Shown: positions 13,401 through 19,973, numbered from the stretch's first letter. The stretch is DNA of 43,414 nucleotides from Flavobacterium gawalongense (GCF_007097265.1 NZ_VJZP01000034.1:1-43414); one strand, 5' to 3'. Notes: generated by a model from the letters alone, not told the origin. Program-made: numbers and translations.

Positions 13401-14865
13401 TGGGAATCGAAAAAATAATTGTCCTCGTTAACGGATTGTATGATTGTACCGTTGCCCCGCCTGAATTGGTTAAATCGATATCCCCAGGATAATTAAAAAT
13501 AATATTTTCCGGAAGTATGTCTTTTATCGTAAAATTAGCCACATGGTCATTCCCAATATTTTGATAATTAATTTCATAATACAAATTTTGCCCTAAAGTA
13601 ACATTAGCGTTACTGGCATCATTCCCGGAAGCATCTTCCACTGTTTTAGTGAGGGCAATATCAGGGGCAATAACATCTACGGCAAAAGCATTAAAAAAAC
13701 TAAAAACGGGATCAGCCTGACCTTTAGCTACCTGCACGGTAATTGTCGCAGAAGTGGCATTATGGTTAATAACCGATTTTTCAGCACTTAAAACACTTTC
13801 TATACCCGTATCATACCCTAAAGTATTGCTACTGCTGGGAACTCTATCCGTAAAATAACCATTTGCGTCAGTTATAGCACTATTAAAAAATTTATTGGAA
13901 GCCCTTTGAGGTGCATTAACGATGGCTTTACCATTGATTTCCGTTTTACTTCCAATCTCTCCTTTATCTCCTTCCAAACTCGCAAAAGCATATTGTATGT
14001 CTATAACTCCGGAAGGCGGTGTTGTAAAACCTGAAATAGGAATAGATAAGGTTTTATCATCATAAATACTGCTGAATCCATCAAATGTGGTGATTGATTT
14101 AGTGGTTGCCTTAGCATCCTCATAGACCACAAAAAGTGTCCATCCGGCCGATAAACCTGTCGATGAATTAGATCCCAAACTCGAAGTGACATTAGCTACC
14201 GTGAAGGTCCCTTGGGGATTGGCTAAACCGGATACTAAAGTGGTCACATCAGCATAACAAGCGTAAGGGGTATTTGTAGGCTCATTTTTCCCTGCTGCAA
14301 TGGGAGCAACTACTGCATCATAAATAAGTTCGCCTGTAATATCCTTATAGGTTGTATTTCCGGGCAATTTCAATTTTATTTTATTGATATCGGTTCTACT
14401 TTGTGGCACCTGAAGTATGGCTCCCCAATACAATCCCGCATAGGCAATTTTAAAACAGGTTGTAGTTGCGGGCATTTTTAGATTTGCACTACTTGAACTG
14501 AAGGTAGTAGCATCAGAATCAATATCAATATATTGCATATTTGTACTCTGGTTGACACTATTGTCATTGAGAGCATTGTTATTCTTACCCAGAATATTGT
14601 TCCCAATTAATAACATATTTCCTTTTAACTCTTTATTATACCTAATGGTAAACGGCTTGTAGTTTTGGGCATTGGATGTCAAACACACGAATGCGGTTAT
14701 AAAAACCAAAAAAGTTTTAAGAATGGGACTTACGAACATAGTCTCCTTTAGTTTGCTATTACCTTTGGTGAATTTCAATCTAAAGAAAACTTCAAACCAA
14801 TTAAAAATAGGAATGCTATTAACTAAAAATGTTATAACAATTAGTAGGTAGTTTTTTAATTTCAT
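1480..14865 (-). CDS. sprB: SprB-like giant gliding adhesin, T9SS type B substrate
   Basis: A 4461-codon cell-surface adhesin of the SprB type, the filament propelled along the surface during gliding and secreted by the T9SS. Order of parts: N-terminal extension (1-42), signal peptide (about 43-67, ending SNAQ), a region ending in a DUF11-like domain near 398-530, an Ig-like stretch, then about 40 SprB repeats from about 760 to 4350. Each repeat of about 70-90 residues has an early Cys (for example SCNGGSNG), a GG-x-x-PYxYS core and a closing DxxGC. The last 85 residues (IPNYFTPNGDGVMDGW to GHFTLYR) are the gliding-motility-associated type B sorting domain. The F. johnsoniae SprB is larger (about 670 kDa). 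Neighbours SprC, SprD and SprF match the known gliding locus. ATG 14739 is an alternative start directly before the signal peptide. Confidence 0.88.
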   Translation of the reverse strand: MKLKNYLLIVITFLVNSIPIFNWFEVFFRLKFTKGNSKLKETMFVSPILKTFLVFITAFVCLTSNAQNYKPFTIRYNKELKGNMLLIGNNILGKNNNALNDNSVNQSTNMQYIDIDSDATTFSSSSANLKMPATTTCFKIAYAGLYWGAILQVPQSRTDINKIKLKLPGNTTYKDITGELIYDAVVAPIAAGKNEPTNTPYACYADVTTLVSGLANPQGTFTVANVTSSLGSNSSTGLSAGWTLFVVYEDAKATTKSITTFDGFSSIYDDKTLSIPISGFTTPPSGVIDIQYAFASLEGDKGEIGSKTEINGKAIVNAPQRASNKFFNSAITDANGYFTDRVPSSSNTLGYDTGIESVLSAEKSVINHNATSATITVQVAKGQADPVFSFFNAFAVDVIAPDIALTKTVEDASGNDASNANVTLGQNLYYEINYQNIGNDHVANFTIKDILPENIIFNYPGDIDLTNSGGATVQSYNPLTRTIIFSIPNTSVEINDPQYTIRIKVQVVPTCNELSNACSNEIKNQAFATYRGIVNTNQITDDASFSTTICNFGTAQPTNFLVGITNCTFQRTEVLCGVSVVLSASDGYASYSWSTSPTGTPVIGTAQTYTATQTGVYYVRNTASGTCLSIDEEITVVPYGNTITNPVIPFADLLPICPNNGKVLPNIFLCGANATRLINTGISDAASIVWQKLNESSCAAVTVANCANENSACTWNQVGTGPNYTANTAGQFRVTINYVGGCYSVFYFNVYQNVLNPTVTSQDIICNTLGQITVGGVPGGYEYSLNVAGPYQTSNVFSITTPNSYTVYIKQVGVVTNPCIFTVPDILIRKRDFTVSKFVTQPLCNGGKGAIKLAANDIRPQYYFSIYQGATLVNGVGPIMANDYEFSGLTPGIYTARVWTDDGCDYSEDIEIINPPLLTATSALTKPLTCTDGEITVYPVGGIPPYTYYINGTSNFQSTPQITVTNPLPSGGIYTIIVEDSKGCSATTTITVAATPPPVYTVSQTNVKCYNDTSGAINFNVTNANGYTLAYSINNGATYLANPTFSNLSAGTYNAIVKYALAGTDCFSTAQTIAITQPSTALTASAGVSELAGCGPSGEGKIRITNPQGGTVPYEYSFDNQATWTTANEAYKASGTYTVYIRDANGCIFAMPNIVIDPVPVEPTIAVEDPVYNCDGTAKSNVTVTTVPNANYSYQHLLDGVANTNAPSNVFTNLTTGNHTISVKYISTTSALSCIPQSDFFIVVPSGNAFTASISGVKNLSCSGTNNGEITIVAQNFDPTKGFQYSIDNGVNWVTQMTSPYTITGLTNGTYNVKVRYDVTSTGTCVQSFTQILTAPAPLVTTAGVTSLATCTTGATITASSTGGTTAYRYELWDAVGTTNVRPSQNTGIFTNVAPGTYIVRGYDANNCTDDTTVLTVVTPPTVTATLDSSSDVCFDSVNQASLVVNASGGTSPYVYSLDGAPSQNSNTFNNVGTGTHSIVVTDSFGCTAIISNITIAPQLTAAITNIKTLDCTASPNAVITGTITGGNAPFVVTVLSGTGPGTIAQPTATTFTYTTAVASTYQFQIQDAKGCSTTVTASINPLVPVTATLNPVNPSCNGVSDGSVQIIPSGGVGPYTYSFNGSSFTSTTLYSGLSAGIAYAYEVRDSKNCPFTGTVTLTQPTALVASATATAFSCSPTNTKQSATLTIAVPVTGTAPYQYSFNGGGYTDTNTLTVNDNGTNQTIPYSVRDANGCTDGDSVTLLKLNPPIAGTIGTTAVTCIVTTSTVTVTPSAGTGVGTLTYEITFPLASATSNTTGVFTGLLPGTYIFKVTDANGCYYTQSHNVLSVTPIAISGNVTSDVLCKGGSTGAATYVVSGFSSTGNYTITVTTVPAALPYTQGQSGDVITLTNLVAGTYTVQVKDNATGCVKNASVTITEPTATLTFTATATNVNCNNDNSQITVTASGGTLNYTYAAVIAGAAAPTTYGNSNIITVDTNSGANLSWDVYVKDANGCIATATVTVISDALPTVSTPALASNQCSVSTGFTFTAIGTGIAPLSYSINGGVSYQSSPVFTVNVSGSYTVTVKDGNGCTAPSVTPTIVSSPLTTNAILTKDLTCSSPTDATIDVTTNGGKLPYSYKVKIGTGTYGAATVFAGNIFTYTASAADTYQFEIRDANGCTKETNITTTTAVSPTAGYTAVDPTCNGNTDGSIKLTALTGEGPFTYSIDGGATFVATNVFGGLVAGSYPYVVRDNKGCGATGTIPLNNPLLIVPNIVMYPIVCNANTPGSFDVSVTSGGVAPFTYNLYDNSFNLLATYSEVGTSPTSGHNFGGLNFGDYYITIIDAKGCQFSSSKQRITTPPFLTLNAVTVGGNCIVGATVDLTVVTGGVAPYRYSIFGQPLTESAPTAATTYTFNGLLHGTSYFFQVKDANNCISVLEVPIPSISSIGVVINNKSNVTCNGANNGIINYTVSGFDATVTTIEYELLNPLTNSPISPAINGTITGVAGGPTSGIISGLKPGDYLLKVKESTGTLCSALIPFNINQPIQSLNATISNETNANCNTGTQITVSATGGTGPYQYAFVQDGAPQAGAYNNSNLGVLNPLPLPLKLNWDIWVKDANGCEFKIDKTITVDPSPTIDPVGLQCFTGSALSITLTGTYVGIPTYSIGGAYQASPTFTVNAPGVYNVSIKDANGCIAPATFEVKEQVILVANMTQDLTCAVGASITLTPSGGTGTYTTYEVSFNGGVYAPTISPFITNTAGSYVFRVTDSQGCPAISNEIIVTPNTTPTLTFTQANVSCNGGSNGSIVITAAAGIAPYQYSIDNGVTFQPSNVFTGLNAAGTYNVIVKDSKNCISAPTSITITQPNALSATSLMTTSLSCGAGNAAQSATVTVTGASGTAPYSYSFNGGVNYTSSNTYQSYTGITFDVWVKDANGCLFTLVNGVDIPPLNPPTDLTFNTTFPVTCLANGTVEITGVTGGVAVLQYETIAPSPVVVPKQTTTTFVGLTPGTYLFQVTDTNGCTYQESYTVDPVNNITVSGQLMSNVTCNPGSNGEVLFTIGNFTGTYTYSINGGAVSTPQTNPTITVSGLTAASTQTIAVTDVVTGCTATTSINVAQSAPLALVANPFINANCNFGAQVSVTASGGVAPYRYSYVISGAPAGTYATSASAVLNPAIATAWDVYVKDGNGCVITTPLVITIVTDPLPSGITVTGLSQCPSATGTYTFTVNVTTGMAPFEYSIGAGFQTSPTFTVNAPGTYDVTVKDKNGCTTTVSGLVSILPALQLQAVITALPSCMDGDGSVTLSATGGSGTYEYRLDAGTYQSSTNFTAISAGSHTVTVRDITTTCTKSIPVNLGAATPITGFALSKTDVSCNGGSNGVITATMATPAPGVNDNPVYNYSLSGTATRPAQTSNIFSGLTAGNYTVTVTSARGCVATQAITVVEPAIITVPAPTVSQFGCNAGSNATNFATITVTGVTGGSGVYNYEFIKGGAVVQFGASNAYTEANLLGGTYTVNVYDSKGCIGTAPATISIVPFIALDKVTVNVDRAITCTNLEDITVSVSSIGGTPASLQYTVADSNATTGVIGANYNVTNTTGVFTGLNIGNYLITVANPATACSVKSVHYVNEPNTFDLTINSVTDVSCFGGTNGSANVTFIDRVITATNPNQAGPFSYTIVDALGNPVTSGTSATAGPITISTLAAGIYTITATLTNSPYCTASKNFTIAQPAAALAIAETHTQITCVSGNNDGSIAATATGGWSGGYQFELTGPVTVAYSAQRNFTNLTAGTYTVNVRDSKGCVATTNVTLVIPTPITVTASPNTTMLSCFGDKTATITVNSPSGGQGSNYRYTLNTTSLVPAAASGPQASPVFGGLGAGTYTITVTDGYSCSATSTPIVIAQPTKVSASLVVATTQTCLTQTRLTLSATGGTGIYTYGADSNFATNLGTFTNSITFPVPVGTYHYYVKDANGCVGVVSNDIEIAPLETLILNVDTTNAVINCKGDVSGVIVANAQGGLGNYVYTLLDGAGLPLAFVPTQTSPGTFTQLPAGNYKVRVDSGDCTTTTGSPIVITEPLTSISVSHTEINVTCFGQGNGQITVTASGGTGIIKYAISPRLDQFFDSGIFINLQPGLYDVIAQDENGCYQYITGIVISEPNPIIPSLIAGSMLPEICFGDKDGAFSVDIVGGTMPYSASLDNVNGVYTIGTLTQTRFDFTGLAGGTHTVYIQDANGCAVEFVVAMPESVKINPIAVVDYSCVNNSASNSVTVTVDASITDLTDVDYSLDGTPYQAGNIFTNVVPGTNHFIDVRHTNGCIQRTANFDILQVDPLALVLSDGGLNEIVATATGGGGGYQYTLNGESYGTKNTFIIYKSGDYTVEVTDSNGCVASATRYFEYIDVCIPNYFTPNGDGVMDGWAPGCTINYKDLTFDIFDRYGRKIATYRLGQYWDGKYNGNELPSGDYWYVLKLNDLKDAREFVGHFTLYR
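5070..10370 (-). repeat. Higher-order tandem array in sprB: three units of seven SprB repeats
   Basis: Within sprB the repeats follow a larger period. Blocks starting near 10370, 8610 and 6810 and ending near 5070 (about 1.75-1.8 kb, 590 residues) each contain the same series of seven repeat subtypes: a D-C/LTC type, an xPSCNG or xVSCNG type, an AxSC type, a VTC type with GVFTGLLPGTY-like sequence, an LCKGG/VTCNG type, a NANCN type with W-D-V-Y-V-K-DxNGC, and an xQC type with SPTFTVN. A fourth, degraded copy appears to follow below 5070. Boundaries are approximate because they were set by eye on the protein. Confidence 0.7.
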
Positions 14866-14870
14866 TGGGG

Positions 14871-14878
14871 CAAAATTA
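14871..14878 (-). promoter_or_regulatory. Possible -7 promoter box directly before sprB
   Basis: Minus strand TAATTTTG (14878-14871) fits TAnnTTTG and is followed by only five nt (CCCCA) before ATG 14865, so a transcript starting here would be leaderless. No convincing TTG lies 17-23 nt upstream, so this could also be chance in AT-rich DNA. Confidence 0.35.
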
Positions 14879-14912
14879 TTGTTCCAAGCAACATTGCCTG
14901 AAGGTTTTTTTA

Positions 14913-14946
14913 TTGATTTAAATCAACCCCCAGGGGCATGAGGGTT
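14913..14946. promoter_or_regulatory. Palindrome and GC-rich hairpin in the sprD-sprB gap
   Basis: The 160-nt gap between sprD and sprB holds a perfect 14-bp palindrome TTGATTTAAATCAA (14913-14926) abutting a GC-rich block, AACCC (14925-14929) to GGGTT (14942-14946), with CCCC-A-GGGG inside. GC-rich DNA is rare in intergenic parts of this window. It could be an operator, an mRNA processing site or a partial terminator separating sprB from the upstream genes; the sequence does not decide. Confidence 0.4.
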
Positions 14947-15025
14947 AATTTAAAATTGTACAAAACTGGATTTATTTTTAAAAAAAATTAATCATTACTG
15001 TCTTTTTCATAACTGATTTTATTCA

Positions 15026-18000
15026 TTAATTTTCTATTTTAACTATAGACAACTTACTATTATAAGGTTTATTTCCTTTTGATTTTAACGCTTTTTTCGC
15101 ATCTTCTATAGTATCAAATTTATCATAATAAATGAAATATTTACTTGTGTTAACATCGTAGAAGAAATCTATATTTGATTGGCCTGCAGCAACCGATTTT
15201 GTTAAAAAACCATCTCTTTTAGCAACATCATTATGCACAGCAACTATTAAATAATACCCACTCTCCACATTTTTAATATTTTTTAAGATTTGCATATTAG
15301 ACTGCTCATCACCATAATCAAAATCCTCCGCTTTTAAAGGAACTGTGCTAAAAGGGGTCTTCTCTCTTATTCGGTTTAATGTCGCTTTATCCTGCAAATA
15401 CCTACCTTGATCATTCTCAAAAGCAGCACGTTTTATTCTTCGTTTTTTCTCAATCTCAGTATCCGCTTTAATTTTTTCTAATGAAGAAATTAAAATCAAA
15501 TTTGACTGTTCCGTTTTTAATTGTTCCGCTTTTAGCGTTTCTACTGTTTTTAGATAGTATTGACTACTTGCGTCGTTTTTATCAGATCTTTTTTTGAGTC
15601 TTTCTTTGTATAAATTATCTAATTCAATAATCTTTTCACTCTGACTTCTATTAAGTCCTGCTAGTTCTGATTTTAAAGATTCCAATGCACTGTTTTCTGC
15701 AGAAACACTTTTGAAAGCCTTAGGCTCTTTGAAAATACCTTTTTCACTTAAATCATTTTCTTCTTTTAAATCTTTAAGATCTCTTTCTTTATTCGCAACC
15801 ATTACATTGAATTTTGTCAATAATTGTTGTTGGATATTTTTAGAATCTCCTACCAATTTGGCCAAATTATCCATCGATTTAGCATTATCATCCTTAGGCA
15901 TGTCGGCTAATTTCGCTTGGGAGAGAGCATCGGCTTTGGCTTTGGCATCCGCAGCTAATTTCTCTTGGGTAAGAGCATCTGCTTTAACTTTAGCATCAGT
16001 AACTAATTTCTCTTGGGCAAGAGCATCCGCTTTGGCTTTCGTTTCAGCAGCCAATTTCGCTTGAGCAAGAGCATCCGCTTTGGCTTTAGCATCTGCATCT
16101 AATTTCGCTTGAGCAAGGGAATCGGCTTTAGTTTTAGCATCCGCAGCTAATTTTGACTGAGCAAGAGCATCCGCTTTGGCTTTGGCGTCCGCAGCCAATT
16201 TCGCCTGGGCAAGGGAATCGGCTTTAGTTTTAGCATCCGCAGCTAATTTTGCCTGGGCAAGGGAATCCGCTTTGGCTTTGGCATCCGCAGCTAATTTCGC
16301 TTGGGCAAGAACATCCGCTTTAACTTTAGCATCTGCGGCTAATTTCGCTTGAGCAAGAACATCCGCTTTAACTTTAGCATCTGCATCTAATTTCGCTTGA
16401 GCAAGAGCATCCGCCTTAGTTTTAGCATCCGCAGCTAATTTCGCTTGGGCAAGAACATCCGCTTTAACTTTAGCATCTGCGGCTAATTTCGCTTGAGCAA
16501 GAACATCCGCTTTAACTTTAGCATCTGCATCTAATTTCGCTTGAGCAAGAGCATCCGCCTTAGTTTTAGCGTCCGCATCTAATTTCGCTTGAGCAAGGGA
16601 ATCGGCTTTAGTTTTAGCATCCGCAGCTAATTTTGACTGAGCAAGAGCATCCGCTTTGGCTTTAGCGTCCGCAGCAAGTTTTGCCTGAGCAAGAGCATCC
16701 GCTTTAATTTTAGCATCAGCAGCCAATTTCGCTTGGGCGAGAGCATCCGCTTTGGCTTTAGCATCCGCAGCTAATTTCGCTTGGGCGAGAGCATTGGCTT
16801 TAGTTTTAGCATCCGCATCTGATTTCGCTTGGGCAAGAGCATCCGCTTTGGCTTTGGCATCTGCGGCTAATTTCGCTTGAGCAAGGGAATCGGCTTTAGT
16901 TTTAGCATCCGCAGCTAATTTCGCCTGGGCAAGAGCATCGGCTTTAGTTTTAGCATCCGCAACTAATTTCGCTTGAGCGAGAGCATCCGCTTTGGCTTTG
17001 GCATCCGCAGCCAATTTCGCTTGGGCAAGAGCATCCGCTTTGGCTTTTGCATCTGCGGCTAATTTCGCCTGGGCAAGAGTATTGGACTTGGCTTTAGAGT
17101 CTGCAGCTAATTTCGCTTTGGCAAGAGCATCGGATTTGGGTTTAGCATCCGCAACTAATTTCGCTTGGGCAAGAGCATCCGCTTTGGCTTTTGCATCTGC
17201 AGCTAATTTAGCTTGAGTAAGAGCTTCGGATTTGGCAGTGGTTGCTAGTTTTGTTTTGGCAGCAGCATCGGCATCCAACTTGGCTTTGATATCAGCGGCT
17301 AGTTTAGCTTTGGCATCTGCGATTTCTTTCAGTTTAAACAATCGTATTTCTTCTTTTTCAGCGACCAAAGCAAGTTTAAGCTCCTTCAATCTTTGAGCGT
17401 CAACAGGAGATAAAATCGCGGATTCTTTTGGTTTTGCAGGAACTGATTTTCTTGTTTCTGCAGCAGGAACAATAGATCCTTCTTCCTCATCATCTCCATA
17501 ATAGTAATTATTACTTTTAAATTTATAAGCAAAAACAATTTCATGCGAAGATCCAAAATTTGATAGACTACCCATCCCCTTTTCAAAATTATACTCAAGA
17601 GAAATTTTTGGAGTTATATTCAAACCTATTCCTCCGGAAATCCCATATACAGTATTATAGCCTGCTTGGGCCCAAATCCCTTTAGGAATAGCAAACATCA
17701 TTAATCCTGAGATAACCGTTTTATCCTTTTTAAACGCCGTCTTAACTAAAGCAGAAAATTTACTTTTATCAAAAAAACCGTAGGTGTCTAAATATCCTGT
17801 ATGCATGATGTGGGCTTCAATACTTTTTTCAGGATCGTCTTCAACTGTTTTAGACGTTTTAAGATTATATAGAATCAGATTATTTACTGATAGGCCAAAA
17901 TCAAGAAATGCTGTCCCGTAGTTTATCCCTGGATTTACAGTAATTAAGGCATTTGAAGGTATGTTTTCTAATGATGGATCTGGATAATTTGTAACAACCT

Positions 18001-18415
18001 TAGTTTTATTTAAACCACTTTTATAAAATCCTACATTCATACCAAAAGTTAGATTACTATCTTCTTCTAGTACAACATTATGAGCAAAATTTGCAACAGC
18101 ACCAAAAGTGGTTAAAACACCATAATTTTGTTGAAACAATCCAACAGCAATTCCTTCATTTTCTCTAAATCTTCCGGAATAACTGAATAAATAGGTCTGT
18201 GGGGCATCATCAAATTGGATCCATTGTCTTTTATTATAAAAACTGACAATGGTACTCTGTTCTCTAACAAAACTAAAAGTAGGATTTATGAGGAATTTAT
18301 TAAACTTTAAAGAATTTCGAACCGGGAGCGTAAATGAAACAACTCCATCCTCTTGGGAATAAAGCATCTGTTGGATACAGAAAAAAAAGACGATAACTAA
18401 AAAAATGTTTTTCAT
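15026..18415 (-). CDS. sprD: SprD-like protein: PorP/SprF barrel with long helical stalk and SPOR-like end
   Basis: A 1129-residue protein with a signal peptide (1-21, ending MLYSQ), a PorP/SprF-like outer-membrane barrel (about 22-305; note the FLINPTFSF and Q-F-D-D-A-P segments), an acidic/proline linker, an Ala/Lys/Asp-rich helix (about 340-831) that includes 27 tandem 16-residue units close to AQAKLAADAKAKADAL, a further charged coiled coil (about 832-1045) and a SPOR-like end (about 1050-1129, GYYLIVAVHND then YFIYYDKFDTIEDAKKAL). It starts 1 nt after the sprC stop, so translation is probably coupled. Its place between sprC and sprB matches SprD, which is required for normal gliding in F. 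johnsoniae. A periplasm-spanning role for the stalk is my inference from its TolA-like composition. Confidence 0.72.
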   Translation of the reverse strand: MKNIFLVIVFFFCIQQMLYSQEDGVVSFTLPVRNSLKFNKFLINPTFSFVREQSTIVSFYNKRQWIQFDDAPQTYLFSYSGRFRENEGIAVGLFQQNYGVLTTFGAVANFAHNVVLEEDSNLTFGMNVGFYKSGLNKTKVVTNYPDPSLENIPSNALITVNPGINYGTAFLDFGLSVNNLILYNLKTSKTVEDDPEKSIEAHIMHTGYLDTYGFFDKSKFSALVKTAFKKDKTVISGLMMFAIPKGIWAQAGYNTVYGISGGIGLNITPKISLEYNFEKGMGSLSNFGSSHEIVFAYKFKSNNYYYGDDEEEGSIVPAAETRKSVPAKPKESAILSPVDAQRLKELKLALVAEKEEIRLFKLKEIADAKAKLAADIKAKLDADAAAKTKLATTAKSEALTQAKLAADAKAKADALAQAKLVADAKPKSDALAKAKLAADSKAKSNTLAQAKLAADAKAKADALAQAKLAADAKAKADALAQAKLVADAKTKADALAQAKLAADAKTKADSLAQAKLAADAKAKADALAQAKSDADAKTKANALAQAKLAADAKAKADALAQAKLAADAKIKADALAQAKLAADAKAKADALAQSKLAADAKTKADSLAQAKLDADAKTKADALAQAKLDADAKVKADVLAQAKLAADAKVKADVLAQAKLAADAKTKADALAQAKLDADAKVKADVLAQAKLAADAKVKADVLAQAKLAADAKAKADSLAQAKLAADAKTKADSLAQAKLAADAKAKADALAQSKLAADAKTKADSLAQAKLDADAKAKADALAQAKLAAETKAKADALAQEKLVTDAKVKADALTQEKLAADAKAKADALSQAKLADMPKDDNAKSMDNLAKLVGDSKNIQQQLLTKFNVMVANKERDLKDLKEENDLSEKGIFKEPKAFKSVSAENSALESLKSELAGLNRSQSEKIIELDNLYKERLKKRSDKNDASSQYYLKTVETLKAEQLKTEQSNLILISSLEKIKADTEIEKKRRIKRAAFENDQGRYLQDKATLNRIREKTPFSTVPLKAEDFDYGDEQSNMQILKNIKNVESGYYLIVAVHNDVAKRDGFLTKSVAAGQSNIDFFYDVNTSKYFIYYDKFDTIEDAKKALKSKGNKPYNSKLSIVKIEN
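15923..17218 (-). repeat. 48-bp minisatellite, 27 units, inside sprD
   Basis: Twenty-seven consecutive 48-bp units, exactly 1296 bp, each encoding a 16-residue helix unit close to AQAKLAADAKAKADAL. All units keep frame. They vary mostly by synonymous or conservative changes (A/T/V/I at residue 11, L-A or L-D at 5-6). Positions 16281-16424 and 16425-16568 read as an exact three-unit (144 bp) duplication. The opposite strand is therefore open over long stretches, which produces spurious frames. Confidence 0.93.
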
Positions 18416-18416
18416 A

Positions 18417-19868
18417 CTATTCCACTATAGTTATCGATCCCTTTTTAACTTTATGGTCTTGAGTCGTGATGATATAATAATAAACTGGATTTACATTTTT
18501 GAAATCTATTCCGTTTTCTGGCCAATTATTTTGATAATCATTTGTTTTGAGTACTACTTCACCTAAAGAACTGATTAATAACACCTCTGTATTTGTCCCG
18601 CTTACATATTCTTGCGGTATAACCCAAGTATCATTTATACCGTCTCCGTTAGGGCTTATTAAATTTGGTATGTTTGCAACATCTGGAAATGGATTAGAAT
18701 CAACTGCTGTGTTTACTACGAAAGGAAATTCGTTTGACACAACACATCCTGTAGTTTGAGTAATTACTACTTTATAACTTCCTTTGGTTTTTACCTCATA
18801 AGTACTTCCTGCAGCATCTGCAATAATAGCTTCATTTAAATACCATTTATAATCAGGATTCGAAGCTGATGTGGTTACGATTACTGTTAGAGTTTCTTCC
18901 GGCGAAATAGTATTTGCATCTGGAACATTGATACTGCTTGTGAATTGATACTCTTGTAAATTGATAGCAGCATTAGCCACACAGGTTCCAAAATTAACAG
19001 CCACAGCATACTGTCCTTTTTGATTGGTTATATAGGTTTGACCTGTTGCTCCAGATATGGCTACATTATCCTTATACCATTGGTAGCTATTGCCTGCTAC
19101 TGTACTTAATGTTGTTGAATTTGTACTCGAACAAAAAGGATTTCCAAGACTGGAAGTTATGGTGGTAACAGCTCCTGAAGTAGCTTCGCTTACGGTTACT
19201 CTGTTGGAGTAGGAATCTGAAGTACAGGAGCCATAATTAGTTTCAACATAATATTTTCCTGACTGATTCACGGTTAAACTTTGCCCTGTAGCTATAGGAG
19301 TTAAACTTGGTTCCTTAAACCAATTATAGGTTAACGAAGGGTATTTTAGTGGGGAATCATTAGATCCTGTACCAGGATTGTCTATTGTTAAAACATAACT
19401 GCCGCCGGAGCAATAAGTGGCGGTCGAAACAAAATTGTTAATGGAAAACGGAGCATCCTGAGCCTTATAATAGGCCGAAAAACTAATAGAATTAGGACTT
19501 GTAGCCGCTGGACTTGTGCTTTTTATCCTCAGCCTATATTTTTCCCCGGCTGTTGTAACAGGTACCGAAAAAGTTAAAGTTGCCGGAGAAACAGTAACAG
19601 TACCCGCACCAGAAGTAAAAACAACCGTAGGACTGGTAAAACCTCCGTTGGGATCTGAAAGTTCTACTACAAATTGATTTGTAGAACTCAAACCCGAAAC
19701 TGGTGAAAAAGAAAAGGTTACATTAAAGGTATTAAAAGAAGGATTGGCACAAATTTGACTAAAAGGTAAAGTAGGCGTGCCAATAACTATTTGAGCATTT
19801 ATACTATTAGTTAAAGGAAAAATAAAAAATAAAAAATAAAAAGAATATTTATTTACAATAGTAGTCAT
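18417..19868 (-). CDS. sprC: SprC-like secreted protein with gliding-associated C-terminal domain
   Basis: A secreted protein with signal peptide (MTTIVNKYSF to SINAQ), an N-terminal beta-sandwich (about 27-140), three Ig-like/PKD-like segments marked by YNWF, YQWYKD and YKWYLN with paired cysteines, and a C-terminal type B sorting domain (from IPNLISPNGDGINDTW, about residue 398, to the end VKKGSITIVE). It is therefore a T9SS substrate that should reach the cell surface. I chose ATG 19868 because the signal peptide begins there; the frame is open to 19895. The stop is one nt before the sprD start. By order it matches SprC of the F. johnsoniae sprCDBF locus, where it is needed for normal motility; by sequence alone only the secreted type B substrate call is secure. 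Confidence 0.7.
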   Translation of the reverse strand: MTTIVNKYSFYFLFFIFPLTNSINAQIVIGTPTLPFSQICANPSFNTFNVTFSFSPVSGLSSTNQFVVELSDPNGGFTSPTVVFTSGAGTVTVSPATLTFSVPVTTAGEKYRLRIKSTSPAATSPNSISFSAYYKAQDAPFSINNFVSTATYCSGGSYVLTIDNPGTGSNDSPLKYPSLTYNWFKEPSLTPIATGQSLTVNQSGKYYVETNYGSCTSDSYSNRVTVSEATSGAVTTITSSLGNPFCSSTNSTTLSTVAGNSYQWYKDNVAISGATGQTYITNQKGQYAVAVNFGTCVANAAINLQEYQFTSSINVPDANTISPEETLTVIVTTSASNPDYKWYLNEAIIADAAGSTYEVKTKGSYKVVITQTTGCVVSNEFPFVVNTAVDSNPFPDVANIPNLISPNGDGINDTWVIPQEYVSGTNTEVLLISSLGEVVLKTNDYQNNWPENGIDFKNVNPVYYYIITTQDHKVKKGSITIVE

Positions 19869-19973
19869 TGTGCATTCAATCTTTATTTTATCCAATTCAT
19901 GAACATAATTTATAACACTGTTACATTGTATTTTTTACGTCTGAAATGAAAATCCTCCGAAAAAATAGTTCTT

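Noticed and set aside
15711..17216. Plus-strand frames of 117 and 74 codons opposite the sprD repeat
   Set aside because: They are the complement of the 48-bp units and repeat with the same period; no start signal or known domain.
15923..17218. CRISPR array
   Set aside because: The 48-bp units are contiguous without unique spacers and stay in one reading frame.
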